NCBI GenBank assembly: GCA_942159475.1
Contig: OW804094.1
Span: 51,456,966 to 51,520,965 of the forward strand
DNA from: Sthenelais limicola
Taxonomy: Eukaryota > Annelida > Polychaeta > Phyllodocida > Sigalionidae
Direction: 5' to 3'
Length of the DNA: 64,000 bases
The first letter of the stretch is position 1; each line of letters opens with the position of its first letter. Below, in pieces: positions 24,951-49,716 of the stretch. The notes under the pieces are model-generated. The model saw only the letters and a program-made list of their open reading frames with translations, was not told where the DNA came from and searched no databases. A program made the translations under genes and the position numbers.

Positions 24951-25374
24951 TTGAGGAACAGATTGGTTCCAATTCCTCCTCCAAGACCACCAAGAGCAAG
25001 GCAAAACAATCATAGGGGTAGGCAAGAATTAAATCAACCTGTTAATAGAGACATTGTGATTATGGATAGGCAACAGGTAATAGATCTGTTAAATGGCCAC
25101 ATAGCAGACCAAATTAATAATGATAGAGAAGCCCAAGAAGAAAGAATAAGATTAGCTTTCCAACAAAATTTGCAAGCACAAGTGCAACAAGCCATACAAC
25201 GAGCAAGGCCAGCAGCGGCAGAAGCCGACCCAGAAAACCAGGGCAATCAGGCGAATCCGCCAGCAGAATGGGCACAAGCAATTGCCTCCTTACGAGCGCA
25301 AGATCCTAACTTTAGACGACCAGATCCTTTCAACGGTCCAACTATCAAATGTACAACACGGAATTTCACAAATG
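24951..25374 (+). pseudogene. Gag-like ORF fragment
   Basis: An open frame with a basic, proline-rich start (PIPPPRPPRARQNN), then MDRQQVIDLLNGHIADQ and a Gln/Ala/Arg-rich coiled segment (QAQVQQAIQRARPAAAEA), then PNFRRPDPFNGPTIK. This composition is usual for N-terminal gag of LTR retrotransposons, but I recognise no specific family. It has no clear ATG near its start; the first internal Met is at MDRQQ. It breaks near 25375, where an antisense RT fragment begins. Confidence 0.45.
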
Positions 25375-25710
25375 ACGACATCCTGGCTCCGAATGGCAGT
25401 GCCAGGTCAACATAGAGGCTTCCCTCATTGGACCCAGTCATAAGGGGCCAGTCCAAGGGGCAGAGGCGGAAGTACCTGTAGGCTCTGGAGAGGTCAAGAA
25501 CAGCCATGAGGACGTCCCTGCGGCCCAAGCTGTTTATAAGTTGACTGGCCATGGCCACGGTTGGTAGATTGTGGGCAGCTGGAGTCCCATTGAAGCAGTT
25601 TTTGGCCACCCATTTGTTTACGCCCCCTTGTGGAAAAGAGAGGTCCACAATGATTCTCCTTTTTCCTGGCTCGTTCTTAGGCCTGGTCATCATAGGGCTG
25701 CAGTGATGCC
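25375..25710 (-). pseudogene. DIRS/Ngaro-type reverse transcriptase fragment
   Basis: Read on the minus strand: MTRPKNEPGKRRIIVDLSFP, then GGVNKWV, then VLMAVLDLSRAYRYFRLCP, then YVDLALPFGARMSS. These match RT blocks of DIRS-like elements: the basic KRRIIVDLSFP block, the LDLSRAYR block with the first catalytic Asp, and the LPFGARMS block. The YxDD-bearing block that should follow is absent, because the sequence switches to the gag-like ORF at 25375. Only about 110 residues survive. Confidence 0.75.
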
Positions 25711-26874
25711 ATGGAACGAACGACGGTTGTCTAGAGAGTGTATGGCACCAGGAGCAGAGCAGGTCTATCGTCACAACTTGATGGGAAGTCTTGGGCTATT
25801 TACTTTCATAAATATAGATTGTTTTTGTAGGTTGACATTGCCCACCATCCCGCCCACCATACTCAAAGCTGTCCCTCCCTCCTCTATACATCGTTTTTGT
25901 GTTAAATTCCTGCGGGAACCATCGCCGATGTAAGCGATGGTTCCGCACATATATATGCTTTGTTTATAGCACTTTGGGTGGCGCTGCTGGTGGCGGTACC
26001 TGGTGAGAGAGTGAGAAACCATTCTCCGAGCTTTCACCGAAGTGTACCAACGCTGGCCGAATGTGTTTGAGCGTACGATAGTGAAGCCACCGATGTCAGC
26101 TTTTGAGTGTTCATCCAAAGGTAGCGTGAACGTGAGAGGTCTGTTATGCAGTAATTATACTAGTAAGAGCTTAAATTTATGGGTGAAATCTCGTCCTATG
26201 GGTGTAATTGGGCAATGGGAAATATACGTTTTTTTTAAAATCTTGGTGGAAGTTGTCCCAATAGTATCTGCCGTATGGGCAGAGGCGAATTTTCTAGTTT
26301 ATGTTGTTATGCAGGTGCATAATTTAAATTATGCCATGTCGCCGTTTCGTCCAGAAGTAATCCGCCCAGAATATATTTTTTCCTGTGATAAATGAGTTGC
26401 TTGTGACTGACGTTTACCTTACAGATTGTTGAATGATCCCCCGCCCTCCACCCTCTCCTGCCCCCTCCTACCTAGTGTCCGGCACACACCACCGCCGTTG
26501 TATATACGGGACGCTCCATGCTACATTGCATCATGCTAGGCCTGGCGTTATGGTGCCCCTAGGGCTCCAACGTGGTGGTGCCAATGGCGGTCGGCAGGTC
26601 CCAACGCATCCCCATAGGAATAGTATAGGAATATCGATAATCTATTCGAAAGCATAGATGGATTATTTCTTCAGACAATAGTTGGAGGAGACTTAATATA
26701 CTTGCGATTTCCGGGTAAGGAAGTCGGCTATCGGTATGTTTAACACGAGAACGGATGATGTCTGTGAGTTCTATATAGGTAGGGTTTTGACACTAGATGC
26801 CTGGGGCGACAGATGGATTCAAAATATGCCTGCTGCGCCCACCTTTCAAGGCGGTTTTTGGTCGCCGATCATCA
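25711..26874. other. Non-coding stretch
   Basis: I see no conserved gene. Open frames at 25771-26118 (minus) and 26042-26395 (plus) overlap each other on opposite strands and show no recognisable motif. Confidence 0.4.
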
Positions 26875-27075
26875 AGGGTCTTGCCTGGTCAGGTCTGTTG
26901 GCGATCTGATGGCATAGCCATTAGACGCCTGCAGACAATTAGATTTTATACATTGTTACCTTTTTTAATGTGATAATCCTAGATTCTCTACGTTTGTATT
27001 GGAAGCCATTGTACGAATGAGTATGAATCGTCTTATGACCTAATTCCACAGTCTCCTGATCATGTGACAGCTTGC
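26875..27075 (-). repeat. Inverted copy of the repeat at 13395-13590
   Basis: The complement of this segment follows 13395-13590 over its whole length, including GTGATCAGGAGACT, GGAATTAGGTC, GTAGAGAATCTAGGATTA, CATTAAAAAAGGTAACA and the TGGC-TGCC-ATAGATCG block. It shows that the 12.4-17.3 kb repeat family also inserted here. Confidence 0.8.
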
Positions 27076-30000
27076 GTGGCCTTGACCTTGCTCAGTCAGG
27101 CCTATGAGAAGCCTTACGTACCATTCCCATGCATTTCGGGCGATTTCCATGTGGCCCAACTTTCACTGTATCGATGATCGTAATTTTTTACGGCCTGTTT
27201 TCTTATTTTGACTTGCTTGATCGGTAGAGCAATATCAAACGTGTGGATTATGGCGTGTGGGGGCGGACGAACCAGGGGGAAAAACAGCAGAAAAGTGAAA
27301 TTTAGGCGGTACCCGGTCTAGAGGGCGTTGGAATTGTCTATGGGGCGCCGTTCGTAATGTTTTGTAAAAAGCTTCACTTTTGTATACAAAAGACAGATTG
27401 GCGCGATTGGTCTAGCCATATTTTTTCTATGTTTAATTGGGGGGGGGGGGGGGGGGCGGTATTGATTTGGCAGCATCAATGTCTGCAAAGCTGTTTTGAT
27501 CTAACTTATTTAGATCATTGGTTTGTCCTATATAGATGTAGGTCAATCAGTCACATCTAGGCCGGCTCCAGTCCTTGTGTCTTGTTACACACAAAAGACA
27601 CCATATATTTCTTGACTTCGTCAGTAATGTCAGCATCAATATGCTGACATTTACATTAATTAAATAATCTCATTTCATCATGTAGTGCAAGAGATAATTC
27701 ATATCTAGAAAATATACCGCTGCGAGATATAACGATTTGTATGGTTTGCTATGGTTAGGTTAGAAGAGTTCTCAGTGAAAATAAATAAAGACAATGTGAC
27801 AGGACATGTAGCCTCTCTCCCACCCCGTCCCCAGTGCTAGCTGTGGGGGCCGTACATACGGCTGTTTTCGTGTGCGGGCACTTGGCATTGAGCAGTCTGC
27901 AGGGTCTTATGGAGTCCAGACACCAACGACCCCCAGATAATTAGATTCAATACTGTGCGAACATTAATTCGTTTACAGTATATAGCCGCGGTAGTGGCAC
28001 ACTAGTTGTCAACAAGCAGTAAGTGTGCGTGTGAATGTGTTCAAAAGTTCTGTGAGGCTGTTGCTGGCTAAACCTGAATATCATGGTTTGTGTGCATTAA
28101 TGACGTATAGATTATGGGTGCAAATCCAAGGAAAATGTCTTAAGAGGTTATTATGCTGAGGCTAAGAGGCTATATTAGCCTGTCGCCTTTTCATGGAAAA
28201 AGCGGTAGTTGCGTCTCGTCAAGCTGCAAGTCTATCAAATCAGAACATTTTGTATCGTAACAGAGGACACCATAGCGTTCGTAACAATGAACGTCACAAT
28301 GAACGTCACATTCGTAACAATGGGCACAAACATGACATAAAGGTGTTCATTTTTGTTTCTACATTATCTTATTCAAATTTTATTTCAGAGGCATCAATTC
28401 TGACAGACATTAATGATAACTAACAACGAAACATTTAACCCATTTGAAACCATGCAGAAGGGTTATAAAGTTTCCTGAATTATACTCAATGGACACCATG
28501 TAATGAAAGTAACAGATCACTTTAAACCTCGGTTTTCTTGGAAAATCCTTGAAAAGTTCTGTTATTACATGAGAGTTTATGTGTTATGCTTCAGAATGAA
28601 ACATTTAAAATTGTGGTGGTGTTCACACTTTTGTGAACAAGATCGAATTACCCCTCATCTACAACAAAATATTTCATTTCTTCCATATTATTTTTTCATA
28701 TCAATGTCACATCAACTAAATTAGAACCAATTGTTTGTATCTTATCCTGTCTTGATGCTCCTAACTTTTACTTTCCTTGGTTCCTGGGGGCTATGCAAAA
28801 TCCCCTATTGAATCAGCAAGCCAGTCACAACAAACCCATGTGCTAGTGCTAAAAACGCCAAATTCCTACTAACAAGAGGCTTTGCCTCTTGAGCCCACAT
28901 ATATGCCTATATGACATAGATGTGCAGAAGGAAAACGCTGACAGAAATGATAGCCTATGTCTATCATGCTTCCCAAATGCAACCACTCAGTTACGTAACT
29001 GGGGATTGTCATTATATAGTGGACATGTTGTGATGTAGTGCCAACTCCCAAATTCTGGTAGCTGTTTATCCATGCTCCCTGCATAAATCTGGGTCGATTT
29101 TAATGAGTAGGAAACAATCACTGGTCGAGACAAACCCGTGTAGGGTACTACTGTATCTAAAATAGTGCCTCTAAAAGAAGGCTTTGCCCAGTTTAATACT
29201 TGAATAAATAACACTTTATGTGCTAGCCTCCTAATAATAAAGGTATCAACACGATTAGAGTACTGAGCGAGTTTGGTGTTTATGACCTTGAAAAACTATA
29301 TCTCTTGTCTAGAAGTCTTCAAATTCTGTCATGATAGATAACAATTTAGGGATGCCAGTCAGGGTGGGCAAAATTTATGGAACATCTTTGCAGAGGATCC
29401 AAGCCCATGTGAGTGGGGTTGGAGGAGGGGTTAGTAATCCCCTTTAATAAGAATTCGGGATCAAAGGATAGAAAATCACACTTCGAAACTGTCCATTAGT
29501 GAGAATGCTCCCCCCCCCCCCCCCCCGGTAGATAATCACAAATGCTAAAATACTTATGTAGTATGATATAATAGTGACAATATGGAGTTTAGAAGAAGAG
29601 TTGTAAATGTTATGGAGATTCTGAATATTTTTTGGAAGAGTTATGGAGATTCTGAATATTTTTTGGAAGAATGAACATTTTGGATATTCATTAATTCGTG
29701 GATGACTGACAACCCTATTAATAGTTTGATGTTTTCCTAAAGATTTAGAGCTTGATTCTGTAAAATAGCCTTCAGATAATTGTTAATAAAGTATATTTAT
29801 TCATCGCAAATGCACCAGAATGCATCCCCGCCCCAGACTACCCACAAAAGGGTTGGGATCGTTTTTTATTCAATTTCTCGACCCCCAACGCGTTAATACG
29901 GAACTTTTGTATTCAATTTCTCGGACCCCAACGCAATTTCTTAGCGCTCCGTAAACGTTGCGGAAAAATGGCAATCACCCAATTGTCTTCACTCTCTCTC

Positions 30001-30338
30001 TCTGCTATAATAGGCAAGTAAACACGTTTATAAATATCTAAAATATTGAGTAATAGCCATACATAATTTATTTTCATAACAAAGGTCTGAATTACACATA
30101 TCTCCAAAAGCCCCTGGTTAATTGAAATGCAACAAATACCAAGAATATTTATACACAATTTAAATTGAGCATGATGACGAACTGTTCTCAAAAAGAGTTC
30201 ATGTTCAAAGATTTTAGTATTTAAGAGGGTATTCTGTTTAAATTGCAAAATTAAAAATGAACTTAAAAATGCTTTTCGATATGTGCATGTCTCCACAGAC
30301 GAGTTGAAATACGGGATTACAGTATAATAAATAAATTC
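27076..30338. other. Intergenic stretch between the repeat nest and LARS1
   Basis: No gene recognised. It contains a G-run at 27439-27457, a short direct copy (27705-27775) of the 12.7-kb repeat, a C-run at 29510-29527, and a 36-bp tandem duplication around 29605-29670 with the unit ending TTTTTTGGAAGA. The last few hundred bases before 30339 will hold the LARS1 3' UTR, but I could not fix its poly(A) signal. Confidence 0.45.
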
Positions 30339-43262
<12,924 letters not shown>

Positions 43263-43900
43263 TTCTCAATCGTTGCCTTCGAGGCTTCCTGCTGTAATGA
43301 GAGACCATAGGCCTATATATTTCACAGAACTATAAACATATTTATAATCGAAAAGGTTAGCAAGCCAGAAACTTCCACACTCACAGGCCAAGGAACTTTT
43401 ACACTCGCAGGCCAAGGAACAGAAGGGCCTTACTGTCTGTAGGCTATTCCTCTTTAGTAGCTGTCGAGTGTCGTACGACCGTATGGTATTCTTATCCTAT
43501 TCTTATAGCCATAGGCATGTACGTAGTCTACTGAGTACTGAGTGAGAAGTCAGAACAATATTAGGCTATATAGGTACGATTCGAACACTGAATGTAAGGC
43601 ACTCTAACGTCTAAGTATTTTCCCAGATGCAGATTGTTTCCCCTTGCCACTACTCACTTAGATGAGGAAAAATCGAATCATATGATGAAATAGGAAGGTA
43701 ACACACATACACACCGTGAGCGGAACCGGCTAGCACGTGGGAACTGCGCAAGTGCACTGTGGATATTCCGGCAGGCAGAACTTTTTCATTGGAACTCTTC
43801 GCCAATGGAGGAGCGAAAACGTTGCCAAGGCTCTCCCGCGCCCGTCCAGCCACCGTGCGATATCTATACGCGTGGATGTGGGTGGGTGGGTATCAATTAA
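43263..43900 (-). promoter_or_regulatory. Presumed LARS1 5' UTR and promoter
   Basis: On the minus strand the start codon is preceded by AACGATTGAGAA. A CTCATTACAG acceptor-like site about 30 bases upstream raises the possibility of a 5' UTR intron. A more GC-rich patch at 43720-43870 contains an E-box-like CACGTG near 43734 and could be the promoter. No TATA box is evident. Confidence 0.4.
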
Positions 43901-45550
43901 TACAGTGCCTACGGTACCTAATCAACATATTTACACAATTCAAAATATGTTATTTTCAATTTTCCCTTTAATCCCTCATATGTTCATATTGTCTAAAGAC
44001 CCCGCCCTCAAACACAACAACCCGGCACCTAGACAGGGATCCCAGCTCTAGTCCACTAGTGGACAGAGGTGGAAATTCAATCTACCCGGCACCATAAGGC
44101 TGGCTATTCATCTAAGGGAAGATACACATTCAACAGCAATATAATCAACAATAATTCATTTGTGTAGCCTACAGATTTACCTACACAAATGTTAGCATAG
44201 TTTACTTTTTCATTATTATTCTATTTCATAACTTTTCCCTCATAGTCTCTATGGCTCAGAATATAAGCTAATATATCCCCCCACCCCCCACCCCCAACCA
44301 CACACAGTCCCTGAACACCCCCTATTCTATGGGAAACAATACACACTCACACAAATCCCTACTAGGATTTAACTAGGAATTATTGTAACCGATTTGCAAA
44401 ATGTCGTCACTGAATAAAAATCTTAAAACAAAACAAACAAGTCTTTTATGAGATCTTGCACTGCAAACAATCGCGGGTGCAATTAGTGCAAAATGTAAGT
44501 ACATTTCTCAAGGTAAAACAGCACACCAATCACGGCCATCTTGACTGCATACAGTAGATTTTTAGATATGTTTAGTGCATACAGCACATCAGTCTGTCTC
44601 TGGTTATTCTTTTTAAAAATCGATTTTATTGGACGCAAATTCACAATACAATTCTTATGTGCTTCTTAGGTATAAGAATTGTTGGAAATATACCCATAAA
44701 TATATTGCATCACAAAAATATTTAATGTTATTTCATTTTTTAATAAAACAATAAAATGATTATATTTTTACATGATTCAAAGAAGAATAAAAAAAACCTT
44801 TCGAATGGTATAAGTATGGGAAACAAACCTACCTCCATAGGATCTTAGTAAAATGAGTGAAGAAAAACCATCATGGATGGTGAAGGGTGCCATCATGGAC
44901 GGTGATGGACAACAAACTTCCCCATTTTGGAAACATAGATCTTTAGAATACGGTAGGCCTAATTAGAAATATTGATCAAATTTTTCTTTCTGTTTTATTA
45001 CACCCATGTGTTGTTCATCATTCATCAAGCATACACTAACCTCTAATCTCTATTTTTTGCATGATTTTTGTTATTAAATTACACCATATTAACATATAAT
45101 AGGTTTACATTTGTCTCCTCCTCTATGTATTTAATCTCAGATTATAGAGCAATTTCCTTTATGGATTATGCTTCATGAAACTATTGGCACACATGAATAA
45201 GTAAACAAATATTTCCATGTAATCTCATTTAATTCTCACAATTATAATTATGGTTATTTCTCACGAAAATGCATCATTTGGCCATCCAGGGCTGAAAATT
45301 CTTATTATTTTTTAAAACGCTTCCATTGATAATTATTTTTTTCTCATACAAGGTACATATTTCTACTTAAATGAGGATTTAAATTAGAAATAAATAATAA
45401 AAATATATACATGATGTTTTAAATTTTCATTAGTTTCTATTTGATAGGTCTGTATGTAAGGGTAATAATACTCTTAAGTTTGTGAAAATATTCCAACTAG
45501 AAGAAAAGTTACAGCCAAATAACTATTCAGTAATGATAATGGCAGCGGTA
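43901..45550. other. Intergenic A/T-rich stretch
   Basis: No gene or clear element seen. It contains a CCCCCCACCCCCCACCCCC run at 44277-44295. Confidence 0.45.
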
Positions 45551-46111
45551 CAAAACGGCCCCAGATTTGGTATGTGGGTGGTTGATAGTTATGTCTATGA
45601 AGACCCACTTTCAACTTTCTAATGTTGTAACGTTAGAGGAAAATGGGATTTTTTTTGTATTTCTGGTTTTTTATCAAGGTTCTCAAAAGTCATTATTTTT
45701 TGCTGAAACATCTTGTTGGGACTGTTTGTCACTCCAAGCAATAAAAAAAATAAAAGAAATTGTCCTGACCCCCCATCACAGTGCAATAAAGTATAAATCA
45801 ATACCTTAGCCAGGGCTACAACTATGATTCAGTATACTACTACCCTTGGTGCTGCAATCTGTACTATTGGATTGAGGCTTCCTCAATCTGTACCTTTATC
45901 ATCACCTTTTTGTGCATGCTGGAAAATGAAATCTTTTTATGTACAAACTGTTTATTGCAGTGCCTACAGTTACATCAGAATAACAATGTCAATTAAAATC
46001 ATATAACAAATATCCCTGCAACAGAGATAAGTACATGTATGTCACTTCTTTGATTGGGAGAACTGGTGTTCTGAAAAAAAAAACAAGAGTACCTGCTGGG
46101 AATTGAACCCG
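45551..46111. repeat. Left half of a roughly 1.29-kb dispersed repeat, split by the CACTA-like element
   Basis: It starts CAAAACGGCCCCAGATTTGG and matches 62105-62660 in order: TATGTGGGTGG, GAAACATCTTGTTGGGAC, CTTAGCCAGGGCT, TTTATTGC-GTGCCTACA-TTACATC, CCCTGCAACAGAGATAA and CTGCTGGGAATTGAACCCG. The repeat then stops mid-unit at 46111, where the transposon TIR begins, and resumes at 60301. Confidence 0.88.
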
Positions 46112-47130
46112 CCCGTCCGGCAAGGACCGCAATGTACCGCAATGAGCGCTGCAATATAACCGCAAAGAAACAGCGATGACCGCAATGCAAAATATTTTGC
46201 TAATATATTGCTGAAATTTTGCCAGCACCATTGTTGGCCCTTTTTTTATTGCAGAAGTTTTGCGCATAAACATTGCTGATTCATGGCAGTATTCAATACA
46301 GCAAAATATTTTGCGGCTCGTTGCGGGTGATTTGCGAGTTACTATTGCTGTTCCATTGCACTTCATACTACAGCAATATATTTTGCTGTTGTTAGCGCTT
46401 GTTGTGCGTGTTGTTATTGCGGAATTATCTCACCCCGCATAATTATGAATACAGCAAAATATTTTCCTGTTGGTAGCGGTTGTTTTGCGTTTCAGTATTG
46501 TGAATTCTTTGCATTCCATATGTATATGGAGACAGCAAACCATCTGCATTTAATTTTGCGCATTTGTTGCACTATATTATTGCAGAATTATTGCAGGAAT
46601 AATTAGATAAGAAATAAGCAATATATATTGCTGTTGTCAGCGCTTGTTTTGCGTTCTAGTATTGCTAATTCATTGCACCATAGAATAATATGGACACAGC
46701 GAACAGTTAGCATATTATTGTGCGCATTATTTGCACTTTATTAATGCAGAATTATTGCAGGAATACTTAGATGAAAATAAGCAATATATATTGCTGTTGT
46801 CAGCGCTTGTTTTGCGTTCTAGTATTGCTAATTCATTGCACCATAGAATAATATAGACACAGCGAACAATTAGCATTTTATTGTGCGCATTATTTGCACT
46901 TTATTAATGCAGAATTATTGCAGGAAAACTTATTGATGAAAGAAGCAAAATGCATTGCTGTCGTCAGCGCTTGTTTTGCGTTCTAGTATTGCTAATTCAT
47001 TGCACCACAGAATATATATGGAAGCAGCGAAAAATTATAGTATTTCCTTGTGTGCATTATTCGCACTTCATTAATGCAGATTTATTGCAGAAAATAATTA
47101 GATGAAATAATTTAAGCAATATATATTGCT
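46112..47130. repeat. Left subterminal repeat array of the CACTA-like element
   Basis: Units of about 163 bp begin with GCGCTTGTTTTGCGTTCTAG at 46640, 46803 and 46967; earlier, more divergent units start near 46390 and 46475. Each carries several TTGC/GCAA words: GCAATATATATTGCTG, TGTGCGCATTATTTGCAC and TTATTGCAGGAA. Subterminal arrays of short motifs are the usual transposase-binding region of CACTA elements (family knowledge). Confidence 0.82.
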
Positions 47131-47850
47131 GTGTTGAGGGCTTGTTTGGCATATGTCATTATTGCCATTTATTTGTTTTTGTTAAAAAAAATTTATGGGT
47201 TTTTTTAAAAAAAAACCGGCTAATATCAAACCTTAAAATGCAAGTTAGAACTGATCAAATTAAACATATCCAGATAGATGGTGTTTATAACGTTTTTTTT
47301 GCGCAACTGTTGCGCATTATAGCCTAGTACACTAACTATACATAAGAGGGAGCCACTTGAAAAATTCCATTTATGGGCAATATATCATGATTTATCCATG
47401 TAAAATGTCGACGTTGGGCCTAATTATAATTATGATGAGACACAACAATCACACTCACTCACATACCTGCAGTGAATATATTTTCAATAAAAACATCAAC
47501 CTACATGCATCAACCATACAGTGCCACTGTGCACATGCAATTTATATCCTTTGACGGGCCGGGAGAATAGATCGATATGTATATAAATTAATGTATCACA
47601 AACCATGATGTATACATAGCTCTGGACTACATAAATGATATCTATTTACTGAAAAGGGGTGGTGCATATATACTATATGAATTAAATTGTTACATCAATT
47701 TGATCATGGAACCTGCCTGATCGATCGACAGCCGGGTATATGTCTTGATATATAAATTATTCTAATCAATCGATGTCAGCTGCACTCTATCCTTCCATCT
47801 AGTATCTATGTAGGTGCAGATGGAAAACCTTCAGACATCCACCAACCCTA
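47131..47850. other. Non-coding interior of the CACTA-like element
   Basis: A/T-rich, no gene. It lies between the left subterminal array and the nested CCCGACGGGCA element. Confidence 0.45.
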
Positions 47851-49714
47851 CCCGACGGGCAAATGAACGCGATTCTACGCGATTTTTAATGCGCAATCAT
47901 TTCGCCATTGTTCTGTGATGAGAGTGGACGCTTTTCACGCAATAATTATTGCTAATTATTGCGCAATGATCGCGGGATAATCAGCTAAAAGTATAGCGCA
48001 ATATTAGTGCAAAAAGTAGCAAATTCTAATGTCATTTTGAGAGAGATATTTATATACTACAGATTCCTTTTATTAGTTAATAGCATCTGAAATAAGTCAG
48101 ACATTTCATGGCAGTTTTATTTGCCTGCCCTGGCAGTGGCAGTATATTTTTTCTCACAGAAATATGTGATGGGTATCATTATTCCCTCAACATTTCAAAG
48201 AGAGTTTAGGGTAGTCCACATGTTGCCCTCTCTTTATATGACATCATTTTGTTTTCATCAACTGAGCCTGAAGCATAAAGGCCTTCCATTTGATGTGTTT
48301 TAGTTGTTTGGTTGCTCTACCTTACCCAAGCCACTAGGGGCATTCTATATGTACAGTCATTAGGGTATTTGGATCACAGCATTTTTCAATATCAAACAGG
48401 TATATAATAGATATAAACTATAGATGTATATCACTTATAACATTTCTATGTACATGATGCGGAATATCTATAGTGGTATAAATGCCATACAAGTGTATTA
48501 GCGGCACTTTTATTGTAAAAGAATTTGTAAATGCACCCAAGTTCCCAGTTGGCCACCTGGTGAAAACAGTACCGCCACCTAGTGAAAATAAGTCGCATAA
48601 TGGTAAGGGCTATTGGCTAAGGGTAATCTTAGAAGTAATGTATTAGTTCTCAGGGGTAATGGGCTATTCCCATTATTTCGAACATATATAATAGAATTGT
48701 TTCCTATGTATAGATTAGGCTCTGATGCCAAACAAATAGAAGTATCCCGCCCTACATTAAGTGACTTTTACCAATAATGATTCAAATTAAAAAATTTCCA
48801 AGGACTTGTGACTCATTTTCCTGTAACACATGCCATATATATGAGCACTTCTCATGAAACGTAGACCAAGAATGAACAAATTTCAGTCACAATTCAGTCA
48901 TTCAATTACAATTGTCGATTCCAGAAATTAAATTGCAATTCTGATCATTTTCAAGTTTTTTGTTTATGCCATATCTTTGCCAATTCCGATCCTATATACC
49001 TACACATGGTATGTTTGTATTCCTTACAACACCCTCCTCATTTCTAAATAAACTAAAAGAATATACGAATATTATTTCTGCTGATTTTCGTTTTCATTGC
49101 TAGTACACTATTAAAATTTATACTTGATAGTGCTATAATAATCCACTTTTTGGCGAAATAATATTATTTTATCTAAATGCAGTGAATATCTATGGTTATA
49201 CCTTGGCGGATATTTGAGATTTTTACAACATCATTTAGCTTTGTGTGTAGGGGTTTCTTTGACTGGGTATCAGAGAATGAGTATGAGTGTCAGAGAATGG
49301 AGTGCCAGATGCGTGACAGTAGCCTAGGTGTGAATGCTAGGTGAGTGAGCAGTGTCAGGTATGCATTATGAAGAGTATTTAGACGCGATTTTGAATGCGC
49401 ATTATATGCGCAATTGAGATCACAGCCATATTATTCACTTTTGAAGAAAACATGTATTCACAGATACAATTGGTTGAGTAACATATGTTTAATACAAATA
49501 TAAATGAATATGAATGAAAACTTCATCCAACACAAGTGTGAGACCACCAACAGCATAGGAGGAAATAGACGCAATGGATTTCACATAATGGTTGCTAATG
49601 GCATGTCCATTTCACTGTGATTCATAGCCATAGGTATCACACTGCACTAGTTTACAGTCAATCACAAAATGATCGCATTGCTATCACACTCAATTGCACT
49701 CAGTGCCCGTCGGG
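47851..49714. mobile_element. 1.86-kb nested non-autonomous element with CCCGACGGGCA ends
   Basis: The left end CCCGACGGGCAAATGAACGC and right end TGCCCGTCGGG form an 11-bp perfect TIR, and TA flanks both sides (47849-47850 and 49715-49716). GCGC and GCAA words lie near the ends (ATGCGCAATCATT, ATTGCGCAATGATCGCG), as in the host element. The left end is much closer to the host element's right TIR (CCCGATGGGCAATTGAACGC) than that TIR is to its own partner, so both belong to one family. There is no ORF above 65 codons, so it must move with enzymes made elsewhere. Confidence 0.82.
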
Positions 49715-49716
49715 TA

